Source: Citrobacter werkmanii NBRC 105721 (lineage in GTDB: Bacteria > Pseudomonadota > Gammaproteobacteria > Enterobacterales > Enterobacteriaceae). Taken from it: a stretch of DNA of 64,000 nt. The translations under genes were made by a program, and so were the position numbers. This document shows positions 52,478-62,102 of the stretch, piece by piece (position 1 is the stretch's first letter; each line of letters begins with the position of its first letter). The stretch spans positions 159,545 to 223,544 of the forward strand of contig BBMW01000010.1 in the NCBI GenBank assembly GCA_000759755.1. Direction: 5' to 3'. Under the pieces are notes generated by a model. The model saw nothing but the letters and a program-made list of their open reading frames with translations. It did no database searches and had not been told where the DNA came from.

Positions 52478-53119
52478 ATTACTACTTAACCTTATATCCG
52501 TTTTTAGTTATTCCGACGATCTATTTCCGCAGACATTTAAGTCATGGAAATGCTGATCTGCAGGTGGCGGTAGCGCATATCCTTGCAAACAATCCATCTC
52601 AACCCGCCCCTTATTTTGAACATCGCTGGCATTCCATACGAAATACCGTCTACAGCTGTTCAGGCTGTTTCGGGGCTTATATTAAGTCGGCAGAAAAATG
52701 ACACAATGCAAAAATACGGTATTAATCAAACTCAGGGAATCGTGTTGTATCACCGCCTGCACAACGATCGTTTACCTAAAAAATCGCCAAAATTCAGGCA
52801 ACTGCTAGTGTTAATATCTATTATTTTGCGTTTTTATAGAGTTTTTATCTATCAACTATTTTTTTATTTAGTCCGGATACCAGGCAAAATGTATTTATGA
52901 AAGTTTTGTAAAAATGAAGGTGGATATCAAAACCGAGTAATGACAATAAGATAGTGACAGAGAGAAAGGAGAATGAGACATCTATAAGAAATATTAAAAT
53001 ATTGTTATATAAATATTAATAAAGCGATCTATGGCGCAACCATTTTTTATAAATGAATTATGTTATGCTATTGCTTCCCCCACTCGAATGCGAGATATCC
53101 TGCTTTAAAGGAGACATCA
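52478..53119. other. 642-base divergent regulatory gap between pilin and regulator genes
   Basis: AT-rich with several long T and A runs (for example around 52858-52868 and 52989-53025), typical of H-NS-silenced fimbrial promoters. An open stretch at 52583-52900 on the plus strand has no ribosome site and no protein-like pattern. I found no fim-switch-like inverted repeats and no recombinase gene. Confidence 0.6.
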
Positions 53120-53908
53120 GTGATTTCTCATATACCAATAAACAAAATTAAATCCGTAATTATTGGTGATGGCTTAGTTTTCAGACCAAATAAAAATACC
53201 CTAAAAGACCTGACATCCGGTGAAATGGCCACATTGAATAATGTGGCAACGCAATTACTGCTCTATTTGTTGCAAAATGGTAAAGAGATTTCCTCGCGCG
53301 ATGAAATTCTGCTGAATGTTTTCCAGCATAATGGCGCCCGGGCGACGGATGCCAATCTCAACCAGCACATTTCATTTCTGCGCAAAGCAATAACGTCAAC
53401 GGGTCACCCTGCAGAGCTCATCGTCACCATTCCGCGAATGGGATTTCGGATGGGCGATGTCAATATCAATATTCAGCAACTGGAAGAGGCGCAAACACCA
53501 GCGCGAATTGCCAATGTTACAACGAAGCTCAACAAAAAGAACCGGAACCGATGGCCTGTCGCAATAACAACGTTAATCACCGGCCTCGCAGTGCTGGCGA
53601 CAGCGTGGTTAACATGGATACCCAATGAAATCGCCATGACGGACGCAGCTATTCTGCGAACAATCGACTACGAGCAATGCCGGGTACATATATTAGGGAA
53701 TGCTCTCACCGATACCATAACTGAAAAGAAAGCGCTGGATATATTCAAGTCAGTGGGTATTAACCCAAACTGTTCGCATCCAAAAGATCTCTATCTTAAT
53801 ACGTGGGCGAGCAACCATAACCTGGTTGAGTGGTCGTTTGCCGCTGAATGCGGACTAAACCTCGGCTATTACCATTGCGTCAGCCAGTATCGTCATTATG
53901 AGGAATGA
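53120..53908 (+). CDS. MarT/CadC-like winged-helix membrane regulator of the fimbrial locus
   Basis: 262 residues from the GTG at 53120, which has AAAGGAG at the right distance; the ATG at 53060 lacks one. An OmpR-type winged helix fills residues 1-110 (LTSGEMATLNNVATQLLLYLLQNG, then NLNQHISFLRKAITSTGHPAELIVTIPRMGF). One membrane helix (VAITTLITGLAVLATAWLTWI) precedes a periplasmic domain with several cysteines. MarT of Salmonella SPI-3, with FidL behind it, is the closest arrangement known to me. It is divergent from the pilin operon and probably controls it. Confidence 0.82.
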   Translation: MISHIPINKIKSVIIGDGLVFRPNKNTLKDLTSGEMATLNNVATQLLLYLLQNGKEISSRDEILLNVFQHNGARATDANLNQHISFLRKAITSTGHPAELIVTIPRMGFRMGDVNINIQQLEEAQTPARIANVTTKLNKKNRNRWPVAITTLITGLAVLATAWLTWIPNEIAMTDAAILRTIDYEQCRVHILGNALTDTITEKKALDIFKSVGINPNCSHPKDLYLNTWASNHNLVEWSFAAECGLNLGYYHCVSQYRHYEE

Positions 53909-53909
53909 T

Positions 53910-54428
53910 ATGAAGCAGGAAAGCGATCACTCTCCTTTACTATGGTCAGTGGTAATTGCCATTTTTGGGCTGGCGGCCATTGCTTTTTTCATTATCGCCG
54001 GGAATGCGAAGAAACAAGAAATCAGCTTTTCATGCTCATCGGAATTCACGTCGATACTCGATATCCAAAATAGCAAAAAGGAACTCAACGGAATTATGCT
54101 GATCACTAGCTACAATTCCGGACACCTTTCATTGTCAGTACAAGGGAAATTCAAAAGTGATGATGGTGAGTTCACGGTTAACCGAAAACTGTTCTTTCGC
54201 TACGCCCGTCCGCTCGGCCATACCGCAGGCGTTTTCATGCTCACTCCCGATGGACGTGAAAAATCCCCCGATGATGACGCAACGGATGCTGTCGATTATC
54301 TCTTCTTCGACGCTTACGAACGTGCCGACAAGCTATATATGCTGAAGCACCTGAATGAGGAAACGGTTCTTATTGGCGATAACTTTTCACCCCGCTTCGC
54401 CTGCGTGATGAATCACTTCGCGGGTTAA
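53910..54428 (+). CDS. FidL-like inner-membrane partner of the regulator
   Basis: 172 residues from the ATG at 53910, chosen because AGGA lies six bases before it; the ATG at 53898 is also open. An N-terminal membrane anchor (LLWSVVIAIFGLAAIAFFIIAG) is followed by a periplasmic domain with two cysteines (EISFSCSSEF, and FACVMNHF at the end). Size and place match FidL of the MarT-FidL pair. The start lies one base after the regulator's stop, so the two are co-translated. Function: probably stabilises or tunes the regulator in the membrane. Confidence 0.75.
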   Translation: MKQESDHSPLLWSVVIAIFGLAAIAFFIIAGNAKKQEISFSCSSEFTSILDIQNSKKELNGIMLITSYNSGHLSLSVQGKFKSDDGEFTVNRKLFFRYARPLGHTAGVFMLTPDGREKSPDDDATDAVDYLFFDAYERADKLYMLKHLNEETVLIGDNFSPRFACVMNHFAG

Positions 54429-54545
54429 TCGCCTCTACGATATGCGTCGGGTTAAGGATGACCTGATGTGTTTCCCGCCCGGCAGCGCGGATGTATCGAT
54501 ACAGTGTAATGAAGGGATTGTTATTTTGGGTGGGACTAAAACGAC

Positions 54546-54577
54546 GAAAGCCTGAATCATTTCTGATTCAGGCTTTC
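54546..54577 (-). terminator. rho-independent terminator behind tRNA-Asp
   Basis: GAAAGCCTGAATCA, loop of 4, TGATTCAGGCTTTC: a perfect 14-base stem. On the minus strand it follows aspV by 7 bases and runs into a T-rich tail (GTCGTTTT). The same stem core is found at 43368-43391. Confidence 0.88.
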
Positions 54578-54584
54578 TGAATAG

Positions 54585-54661
54585 TGGCGGAATGGACGGG
54601 ACTCGAACCCGCGACCCCCTGCGTGACAGGCAGGTATTCTAACCAACTGAACTACCACTCC
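54585..54661 (-). tRNA. aspV: tRNA-Asp (GTC)
   Basis: 77 bases including an encoded CCA. The minus strand begins GGAGTGGTAGTTCAG and has the anticodon GTC (54625-54627), the T arm GGGTTCGAGTCCCG, and the end CCA. It corresponds to E. coli aspV beside dnaQ, a known integration hotspot for genomic islands; here the fimbrial locus lies on its 3' side. Confidence 0.97.
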
Positions 54662-54794
54662 GCGTTGTGTTCCGCTTGGGAACGAAGCGAATATTACGGA
54701 TTGCCTCGCGCCTCGTCAACGCTTTTTCTCACGTTTTTAATCGTTTGCTGCAAAAATCACCCGAATGGTCATTTCTGCACTGTAATTGGGTCAT

Positions 54795-55523
54795 CTACGC
54801 CCGCCAGAGACAACTTCCCCCCTTCTTCTGCACCAGGTCAAGCCGCGACTCATGGGCCGCTAACTCCTCATCAGTGGCAAAAACAACGCGTAGTTTGCTG
54901 GACTGCCGAACAATGCGTTGGATCCCCGTGTCATTTTGCTGCTGGCTGTCGCCTTCCATCGAGAACGCCATGGTGGTCTGCCCACCGGTCATCATCAGAT
55001 AAACGTCGGCCAGAATCTGGGCATCGAGCAATGCGCCGTGCAGGGTTCGTTTACTGTTGTCTATTTCATAACGCGAGCATAACGCATCAAGGCTGTTTCG
55101 CTTGCCAGGAAACATTTTCCTTGCCAGCGCCAGGCTATCGGTTATTTTGCAAAATTCGTTGGTTTTCGGAATACCACGATTGAGCTTAGCAAACTCGTAA
55201 TCCATAAAGCCGATATCAAACGATGCGTTATGGATGACCAGCTCCGCGCCGCGAATGTAGTCGAGAAACTCATCGGCCACCTCGGCAAACGTAGGCTTAT
55301 CGAGCAGGAATTCGTCTGCGATGCCGTGTACGCCAAACGCTTCCGGATCCACCAGCCGATCCGGCTTCAGGTAAACGTGGAAGTTATTACCGGTCAGGCG
55401 GCGGTTCACCACTTCAACCGCACCGATCTCAATGATCTTGTGGCCTTCGTAGTGGGCGCCAATCTGGTTCATACCGGTGGTTTCGGTATCGAGGACTACC
55501 TGTCGTGTAATTCCAGTGCTCAT
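54795..55523 (-). CDS. dnaQ: DnaQ, DNA polymerase III epsilon (proofreading exonuclease)
   Basis: 242 residues, nearly identical to E. coli DnaQ (243). Exonuclease motifs: VLDTETTG (Exo I), IHNASFDIGF (Exo II), HGALLDAQ (Exo III). The C-terminus FATDEELAAHESRLDLVQKKGG binds the alpha subunit. It corrects replication errors within Pol III core. Start at 55523 gives MSTGITRQ as in E. coli; an in-frame ATG three codons earlier is possible. Divergent from rnhA by 64 bases. Confidence 0.97.
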   Translation of the reverse strand: MSTGITRQVVLDTETTGMNQIGAHYEGHKIIEIGAVEVVNRRLTGNNFHVYLKPDRLVDPEAFGVHGIADEFLLDKPTFAEVADEFLDYIRGAELVIHNASFDIGFMDYEFAKLNRGIPKTNEFCKITDSLALARKMFPGKRNSLDALCSRYEIDNSKRTLHGALLDAQILADVYLMMTGGQTTMAFSMEGDSQQQNDTGIQRIVRQSSKLRVVFATDEELAAHESRLDLVQKKGGSCLWRA

Positions 55524-55587
55524 AACGGTCATTTATGTCAGACTTATCGTTTGATTTCGATTTGCTAAAACAGGAAGTCTACCAGAG

Positions 55588-56055
55588 ATGCTTAAACAGG
55601 TAGAAATTTTCACCGATGGTTCTTGCCTGGGAAATCCTGGGCCAGGTGGTTACGGGGCGATTTTACGCTATCGCGGACGCGAAAAAACCTTTAGTGAAGG
55701 GTACAACCTCACAACCAATAATCGCATGGAGCTGATGGCGGCAATCGTTGCGCTGGAAGCCCTGAAAGAACAGTGTGAAGTGATACTCAGTACCGACAGC
55801 CAGTATGTACGCCAGGGCATCACGCAATGGATCCACAACTGGAAGAAGCGCGGCTGGAAAACGGCAGATAAAAAACCGGTAAAGAACGTCGATCTGTGGA
55901 AACGTTTGGATGCCGCGCTGGGTCCACATCAAATCAAATGGGAATGGGTTAAAGGCCATGCGGGCCATCCGGAAAACGAACGCTGCGATGAGCTTGCGCG
56001 CGCCGCGGCAATGAGCCCCACTCAGGATGATATTGGTTATCAGGCCGAGTCTTAA
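55588..56055 (+). CDS. rnhA: RnhA, ribonuclease HI
   Basis: 155 residues, the E. coli length. Catalytic acids are present: Asp in IFTDGSCLG, Glu in NNRMELMA, Asp in LSTDSQYV and Asp in [10 protein letters not shown]. It cleaves the RNA of RNA-DNA hybrids. Its 3' end overlaps yafS tail to tail by 4 bases. Confidence 0.98.
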   Translation: MLKQVEIFTDGSCLGNPGPGGYGAILRYRGREKTFSEGYNLTTNNRMELMAAIVALEALKEQCEVILSTDSQYVRQGITQWIHNWKKRGWKTADKKPVKNVDLWKRLDAALGPHQIKWEWVKGHAGHPENERCDELARAAAMSPTQDDIGYQAES

Positions 56056-56777
56056 GCGTCCGGTTTGCGGTATTGCCGGGTAGCGCCAACGGCCTGGCGG
56101 ATTGGCGTTTTGCTTTTATTTTGTTTCATTGGGTTGAGCGTAAGCGGAATGGTGCGCTTACGTGCGACCACCAGTTGCAAACATCCCAGGGCAGGAATAT
56201 GTGCGCTTAACATTTTCCCGCCCTTCTTGTTCCAGGGCAGGACATGAAAACGGCTGTAGTGCAGCACTTCAAAATTGAGTAAAGAGAGCCAGTCCAGTTG
56301 ACGCATGAGGGTAAACATCCGACTGCTGTAAGGCGAGGTCTTGCGCAATACCGGCACCAGTTTACGCAGTCCCATCAGGCTTACCGGATTAAACCCGCTC
56401 AGAATCAACCAGCCGTCATCAATCAGCACGCGATCGGCTTCACGCAGTAACCGATGTGGATCGGAACACCACGGTAGCGTATGGGCCAACAAACAGACAT
56501 CCACCGACTTATCGGCAAAGGGCAGATGCAAAGGATCTGCCGTTACCTGCATGGGAGACCCCAGCAAAGAAACATTTACCTGATGAGAAACCGCGCACGC
56601 TTCAGAATCGATTTCTGCGCTTAAATTACCAATTTTAAGCAGATGAAAACCGTACATTTTTGCGAACCACGGGTTAAGCTGATGCTCCAGCGCCTCACGA
56701 TAGTATTCGCCCCAGGGTAAATCACCCCAGCTCACGGGCGCTACGACAGTTTGAGGGATCCTTGCCGGTTTCATCAT
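56052..56777 (-). CDS. yafS: YafS, putative SAM-dependent methyltransferase
   Basis: 241 residues, matching E. coli YafS in place and length. A methyltransferase_11-type core: [26 protein letters not shown] and [26 protein letters not shown]. The usual glycine-rich SAM loop near the N-terminus is not obvious. Substrate unknown. Divergent from gloB by 30 bases, convergent with rnhA. Confidence 0.92.
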   Translation of the reverse strand: MMKPARIPQTVVAPVSWGDLPWGEYYREALEHQLNPWFAKMYGFHLLKIGNLSAEIDSEACAVSHQVNVSLLGSPMQVTADPLHLPFADKSVDVCLLAHTLPWCSDPHRLLREADRVLIDDGWLILSGFNPVSLMGLRKLVPVLRKTSPYSSRMFTLMRQLDWLSLLNFEVLHYSRFHVLPWNKKGGKMLSAHIPALGCLQLVVARKRTIPLTLNPMKQNKSKTPIRQAVGATRQYRKPDA

Positions 56778-56807
56778 AACCTTCCGTTTCGCTTTGAGAG
56801 GTAAGAT

Positions 56808-57563
56808 ATGAATCTTAACAGTATTCCTGCATTTCAGGACAATTACATCTGGGTCCTGTCAAACAATGACCAACATTGTCTGATTGTCGACCCGGGCGAA
56901 GCCGCCCCTGTTCTGCAAGCCATTGCAGAACATAACTGGGTGCCAGAGGCCATTCTGCTGACCCATCATCATCAGGATCACGTTGGCGGCGTGAAAGAAC
57001 TCCTGCAACACTTCCCACAAATAGTGGTATACGGACCGGCTGAAACGCAAGATAAGGGAACGACGCACATAGTCGAAGATGGCGATATTGCACTCGTATT
57101 GGGGCATGAATTTAAGGTAATTGCCACGCCGGGTCACACTTTAGGACATATCTGTTACTTTAGCCAACCTTACCTGTTTTGCGGAGATACGCTCTTTTCT
57201 GGGGGCTGTGGTCGGCTTTTCGAAGGTACTGCAACGCAGATGTATCAATCACTTAAGAGAATCAGCGCTCTTCCCGATGATACTTTGATTTGTTGCGCAC
57301 ATGAGTACACATTAGCAAATATGAAGTTTGCTTTAAGCATCCTCCCGCACGATTCGTTCATAAATGAATATTATCGTAAAGTTAATGAGTTACGCGTAAA
57401 AAAACAAATGACACTACCCGTAATTCTGAAAAATGAGCGGCGAAATAATATTTTTTTGCGAACTGAAGATATTGATTTAATTAATGAAATAAACAAAGAA
57501 ACAATATTGCAACAACCTGAAGAGCGTTTTGCCTGGTTAAGGTCAAAGAAAGATACGTTCTGA
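56808..57563 (+). CDS. gloB: GloB, hydroxyacylglutathione hydrolase (glyoxalase II)
   Basis: 251 residues, as E. coli GloB. The metallo-beta-lactamase motif THHHQDH near residue 53-59 binds the two metal ions, and further ligands lie in [11 protein letters not shown] and FCGDTLF. It hydrolyses S-lactoylglutathione to D-lactate and glutathione in methylglyoxal detoxification. ATG at 56808 with GAGG upstream. Next gene mltD after 71 bases. Confidence 0.97.
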   Translation: MNLNSIPAFQDNYIWVLSNNDQHCLIVDPGEAAPVLQAIAEHNWVPEAILLTHHHQDHVGGVKELLQHFPQIVVYGPAETQDKGTTHIVEDGDIALVLGHEFKVIATPGHTLGHICYFSQPYLFCGDTLFSGGCGRLFEGTATQMYQSLKRISALPDDTLICCAHEYTLANMKFALSILPHDSFINEYYRKVNELRVKKQMTLPVILKNERRNNIFLRTEDIDLINEINKETILQQPEERFAWLRSKKDTF

Positions 57564-57634
57564 CAATTCCGGGTTGCCTTTTGAAAACTTCGCCGTTATG
57601 ATCGGTCGTCTTTTAAGCAACTATTGACACACAC

Positions 57635-58993
57635 ATGAAGGCAAAAGCGATATTACTCGCCTCTGTCCTGCTTGTTGGGTGCCAGAATACTGGTAACGTC
57701 CAACAGCACGCACAGAGCCTTTCTGCAGCTGGTCAAGGGGAAGCAGGAAAGTTTACAAGTCAGGCGCGATGGATGGACGATGGAACATCTATCGCTGCTG
57801 ATCAAGATTTGTGGGCTTTCATTGGTGACGAGCTAAAGATGGGAATTCCGGAAAACAGCCGGATTCGCGAACAGAAACAGAAGTATTTACGCAATAAGAG
57901 CTATCTCCACGATGTAACTTTACGGGCAGAGCCGTATATGTACTGGATAGCCGGGCAGGTTAAGAAACGTAACATGCCAATGGAACTGGTACTACTACCC
58001 ATAGTGGAGAGCGCTTTTGATCCTCACGCAACGTCTGGCGCCAATGCCGCAGGTATTTGGCAGATCATTCCGAGCACGGGGCGCAATTATGGTTTAAAGC
58101 AGACCCGCAATTATGATGCACGTCGCGACATTGTGGCTTCCACCACTGCCGCGCTCGACATGATGCAGCGTCTGAACAAGATGTTTGATGGCGACTGGCT
58201 GCTGACCATTGCTGCTTATAATAGCGGTGAAGGTCGCGTGATGAAGGCGATCAAAACGAACAAAGCGCGTGGTAAATCCACCGACTTCTGGTCGTTACCG
58301 TTGCCTCAGGAAACGAAGCTGTATGTGCCCAAAATGCTGGCTTTGAGCGATATTCTCAAAAACAGCAAGCGCTATGGCGTGCGTCTGCCTACAACAGACG
58401 AAAGCCGCGCATTGGCACGTGTTCGCTTGAATAGCCCGGTTGAGATGGCTCAGGTTGCCGATATGGCGGGTATATCCGTCAGCAAGCTGAAGACCTTCAA
58501 TGCAGGCGTTAAAGGCTCCACGTTGGGTGCCAGCGGTCCGCAATATGTGATGGTGCCAAAGAAGCATGCAGAAAAACTGCGTGAGTCTCTGGCTTCAGGC
58601 GAAATTGCAGCCGTGCAGTCAACGCTGCTCGCGGATAACACGCCGCTGAACAGCCGTAGCTACAAGGTTCGCTCTGGCGATACGCTTTCTGGCGTTGCTT
58701 CACGTCTTGGCGTGAGCACAAAAGACCTGAAACAGTGGAACAATCTGCGTGGTTCTTCCCTGAAAGTAGGCCAAAGCCTGACGGTAGGCGCCGGAACCAG
58801 CGCGCAGCGACTGGCTAACAACAGCGATAGCATCACCTATCGTGTGCGTAAGGGCGACTCGCTGTCGAGCATTGCCAAACGTCACGGGGTTAACATCAAG
58901 GATGTGATGCGCTGGAATAGCGATACGGACAACCTGCAGCCTGGCGATCAGCTAACGTTGTTTGTGAAAAACAACGGTATGCCGGACTCCTGA
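57635..58993 (+). CDS. mltD: MltD, membrane-bound lytic transglycosylase D
   Basis: 452 residues, as E. coli MltD. Lipoprotein signal with lipobox LLVGC; transglycosylase SLT domain with catalytic Glu in LPIVESAFDPHATSGANAAG and IWQIIPSTGRNYGL; two C-terminal LysM repeats (YKVRSGDTLSGVASRLGV and YRVRKGDSLSSIAKRHGV). It cleaves glycan strands of peptidoglycan from the outer membrane. A terminator follows. Confidence 0.97.
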   Translation: MKAKAILLASVLLVGCQNTGNVQQHAQSLSAAGQGEAGKFTSQARWMDDGTSIAADQDLWAFIGDELKMGIPENSRIREQKQKYLRNKSYLHDVTLRAEPYMYWIAGQVKKRNMPMELVLLPIVESAFDPHATSGANAAGIWQIIPSTGRNYGLKQTRNYDARRDIVASTTAALDMMQRLNKMFDGDWLLTIAAYNSGEGRVMKAIKTNKARGKSTDFWSLPLPQETKLYVPKMLALSDILKNSKRYGVRLPTTDESRALARVRLNSPVEMAQVADMAGISVSKLKTFNAGVKGSTLGASGPQYVMVPKKHAEKLRESLASGEIAAVQSTLLADNTPLNSRSYKVRSGDTLSGVASRLGVSTKDLKQWNNLRGSSLKVGQSLTVGAGTSAQRLANNSDSITYRVRKGDSLSSIAKRHGVNIKDVMRWNSDTDNLQPGDQLTLFVKNNGMPDS

Positions 58994-59010
58994 TAACATT
59001 GTTGAAATGA

Positions 59011-59039
59011 AGGCACTGGTTTCCCACAGTGCCTTTTTT
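59011..59039 (+). terminator. rho-independent terminator after mltD
   Basis: AGGCACTG (59011-59018), 8-base loop, CAGTGCCT (59027-59034) and a run of T to 59039. Confidence 0.93.
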
Positions 59040-59041
59040 AT

Positions 59042-59812
59042 TTATCCTGCTTTATGCGCCTCTACCATTATCGTGTCGCTGGTAAACGACCCCTCTTCCT
59101 GTAATGCAAAGTAGGCCTTCACGTCAGCAGAAGCACTCTCCTGGTATAAACGAATCGCTTCGGTCAACGCCGCAGGCGTACGCATCCGCGCAACCCACGA
59201 ACTGAACTCCAGAGGCAGGCGATCAGTTAACAAGGTGTCAGCAATCAGGTTGGCGTCATTGATTAAAGACAGCCACTCCCCGCTGGAATAATTGCGTACG
59301 TGCGAGGTATCACGCAACGCTTCCACGGTTTGTAACCAGATATCACGTACAGGGTGACCCGGCGACATCACATCCATCACGATCAGTACGCCGCCGGGCT
59401 TCAGGATGCGGTTCACTTCGCGCAGCGCGCGCCCGACATCATGCCAGTGATGCGCGGAATAGCGGCTAATCACCACATCAAACGCGTTATCTTCAAATGG
59501 CAGACTTTCGGCATAACCCTGGCGCGTGGAGAGGTTTTCCAGCCCCCTGTCTTTTGCCGCCTCCGCCACCACTTCAAGCATTTGTGACGATAAATCATAA
59601 GCTACGACCTGCCTGACGTGCTGCGCAGCCACAAAACTGGCATGCCCTGCTCCGCATCCCATATCCAGTAACCGGGCTTGCGGAAATGCTGACAACCTTG
59701 CGGACAGGCGTTGCAAATCGCGGCCAGAGGCATGTACCGCACTGGTCAAATAGGCATTAGCCTGAGAGCCAAACTGTTTTTCGACGTTGTCATGATGAGA
59801 GCGTGTTGTCAT
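59042..59812 (-). CDS. yafE: YafE, SAM-dependent methyltransferase
   Basis: 256 residues, UbiE/COQ5-like. SAM loop LLDMGCGAGHASFVA, then VAYDLSSQMLEVV, GYAESLPFEDNAFDVVISRYSAHHW and ALREVNRILKPGGVLIVMDVMSPGH. The substrate is unknown in E. coli too. It follows yafD by 78 bases, with a hairpin in between, and converges on the mltD terminator. Confidence 0.93.
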   Translation of the reverse strand: MTTRSHHDNVEKQFGSQANAYLTSAVHASGRDLQRLSARLSAFPQARLLDMGCGAGHASFVAAQHVRQVVAYDLSSQMLEVVAEAAKDRGLENLSTRQGYAESLPFEDNAFDVVISRYSAHHWHDVGRALREVNRILKPGGVLIVMDVMSPGHPVRDIWLQTVEALRDTSHVRNYSSGEWLSLINDANLIADTLLTDRLPLEFSSWVARMRTPAALTEAIRLYQESASADVKAYFALQEEGSFTSDTIMVEAHKAG

Positions 59813-59858
59813 TGTGTTGTCCTTCGGTTGTTGTTTAATAGGAAGGGCAGCACCACTA

Positions 59859-59882
59859 CAGGTCTGCCCTACGGCAGACCTG
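59859..59882. repeat. hairpin between yafD and yafE
   Basis: Perfect inverted repeat CAGGTCTGCC / GGCAGACCTG with a 4-base loop. There is no T-run on the minus strand, so it is more likely an mRNA-processing or stabilising hairpin between the two co-oriented genes than a full terminator. Confidence 0.6.
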
Positions 59883-59890
59883 ACACACCG

Positions 59891-60700
<810 letters not shown>

Positions 60701-60822
60701 TCAAACCTCTGTAACGTCAACCAGTCCGCAGCCGGACTGGTTCTTCTGTTATAGGGATTTTAGCACTCACTTTCAACGAACAATTGCAGTTTGTTTTGTA
60801 AGTGGGCGCTTACATCAATGAT

Positions 60823-61998
60823 TTACCCCAGAGCAATGCGTACAGGTTTATCAAGACGACCGCTGACGCCCATCAGTAAGAAAGCCACCAGAACAATGAG
60901 GGCGCCAATCCACGGCGTCTGCGCCAAACCGTAATGCTCCACCGTTTGCCCGCCAATCACTGAACCCAATGCAATACCAATGTTAAACGCTGCAATGTTG
61001 AGTCCTGATGCCACATCTACCGCATTAGGCGTGAATTGTTCAGCTTTCTGAACAACGTAGACCTGCAAACCCGGTACGTTGCCAAAGGCAAAGATCCCCA
61101 TCACCAGAATAGTGACCAGTGCGGCGTACTGAGTGGATGCGGTCACCTGGAAGACCATCAGCAGAACAAACAGCGCGGCGAAAATAAATTTCAGCGCAGG
61201 AACGGCGCCATGCTTATCTGCCAGTTTGCCGCCCCAGATATTGCCGATAGCCACAGATACGCCATAGCCCAGCAAGATCCAGCTTACTGCTGCCGGAGAG
61301 AATCCAGCCAGATCCTGCATCATCGGCGCCAGGAAGGTGAATGCCGTGAATACCCCGCCATAGCCCAGCGCCGTAACGGCGTAAATCAGCAACAGACGAG
61401 GATGGGTCAGCACTTTCACCTGGTCACGAATGCTGGCGGCAGCCCGACCGGGGATGTTAGCCGGGATCAGCAGTTGGCTACTAATGAGCGCAATCACTCC
61501 TAACAGTGATACCGCAAGAAAAGTCTCGCGCCAGCCAAAATGCTGACCGATGAATGTTCCCAGCGGCACGCCCGTGACCAGCGCGACCGTTAAGCCGCCA
61601 AACATAATGGCGATCGCGGAAGCCGCTTTCTCTTTCGGCACCAGACTTGTCGCGATGGTAGAACCAATTGAGAAGAACACGCCGTGCGCTAGACCCGTCA
61701 GCAGACGGGCGACGATTAATGTCATATAGCCCGGTGCCTGCCATGCCAGCAAATTCCCCGCCGTAAACAAGACCATCAGCGCGACCAGTAACTGTTTACG
61801 CGGTAAGCGTCCGGTCAGAGCAGTCAGCACCGGCGCGCCAATAGCCACGCCCAGCGCATAGATTGAAACCAACATTCCGGCGGAAGGTAACGAGATCGCC
61901 AGTTGTTGAGCAATGGTCGGCACCAGGCCGACAATCACAAACTCAGTCGTGCCAATAGCGAAGGCACTTATTGTCAGTGCAAATAAAGCGAGAGGCAT
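60823..61998 (-). CDS. MFS transporter of the DHA1 (AraJ/YdhP-like) group
   Basis: 391 residues with 12 membrane helices, starting MPLALFALTISAFAIGTTEFVIVGL, the hallmark of the YdhP/AraJ/SotB cluster of drug and sugar efflux proteins. The MFS loop motif GAPVLTALTGRLPRKQLL is present after helix 2. Start at 61998 has GGAG seven bases upstream; the longer frame from 62070 adds a non-hydrophobic lead. It is divergent from the LysR gene yafC, which may regulate it. E. coli K-12 lacks a gene here. Confidence 0.88.
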   Translation of the reverse strand: MPLALFALTISAFAIGTTEFVIVGLVPTIAQQLAISLPSAGMLVSIYALGVAIGAPVLTALTGRLPRKQLLVALMVLFTAGNLLAWQAPGYMTLIVARLLTGLAHGVFFSIGSTIATSLVPKEKAASAIAIMFGGLTVALVTGVPLGTFIGQHFGWRETFLAVSLLGVIALISSQLLIPANIPGRAAASIRDQVKVLTHPRLLLIYAVTALGYGGVFTAFTFLAPMMQDLAGFSPAAVSWILLGYGVSVAIGNIWGGKLADKHGAVPALKFIFAALFVLLMVFQVTASTQYAALVTILVMGIFAFGNVPGLQVYVVQKAEQFTPNAVDVASGLNIAAFNIGIALGSVIGGQTVEHYGLAQTPWIGALIVLVAFLLMGVSGRLDKPVRIALG

Positions 61999-62102
61999 AA
62001 ATAGCTCCATAACATCAGTAATCAGATGACAAGCAGTATGCCTGGATGTTTTAATGACAAAAATATTCAAAATATCAATTTAATTTTGCTTCAGGTGCAA
62101 AA

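Noticed and set aside
52583-52900. Open frame of 105 codons in the fimbrial control region
   Set aside because: No ribosome site, no recognisable protein pattern, and it lies within AT-rich regulatory DNA upstream of the regulator gene.
52478-53119. Possible fim-like invertible promoter
   Set aside because: I looked for paired inverted repeats of about nine bases and a nearby tyrosine recombinase gene and found neither.
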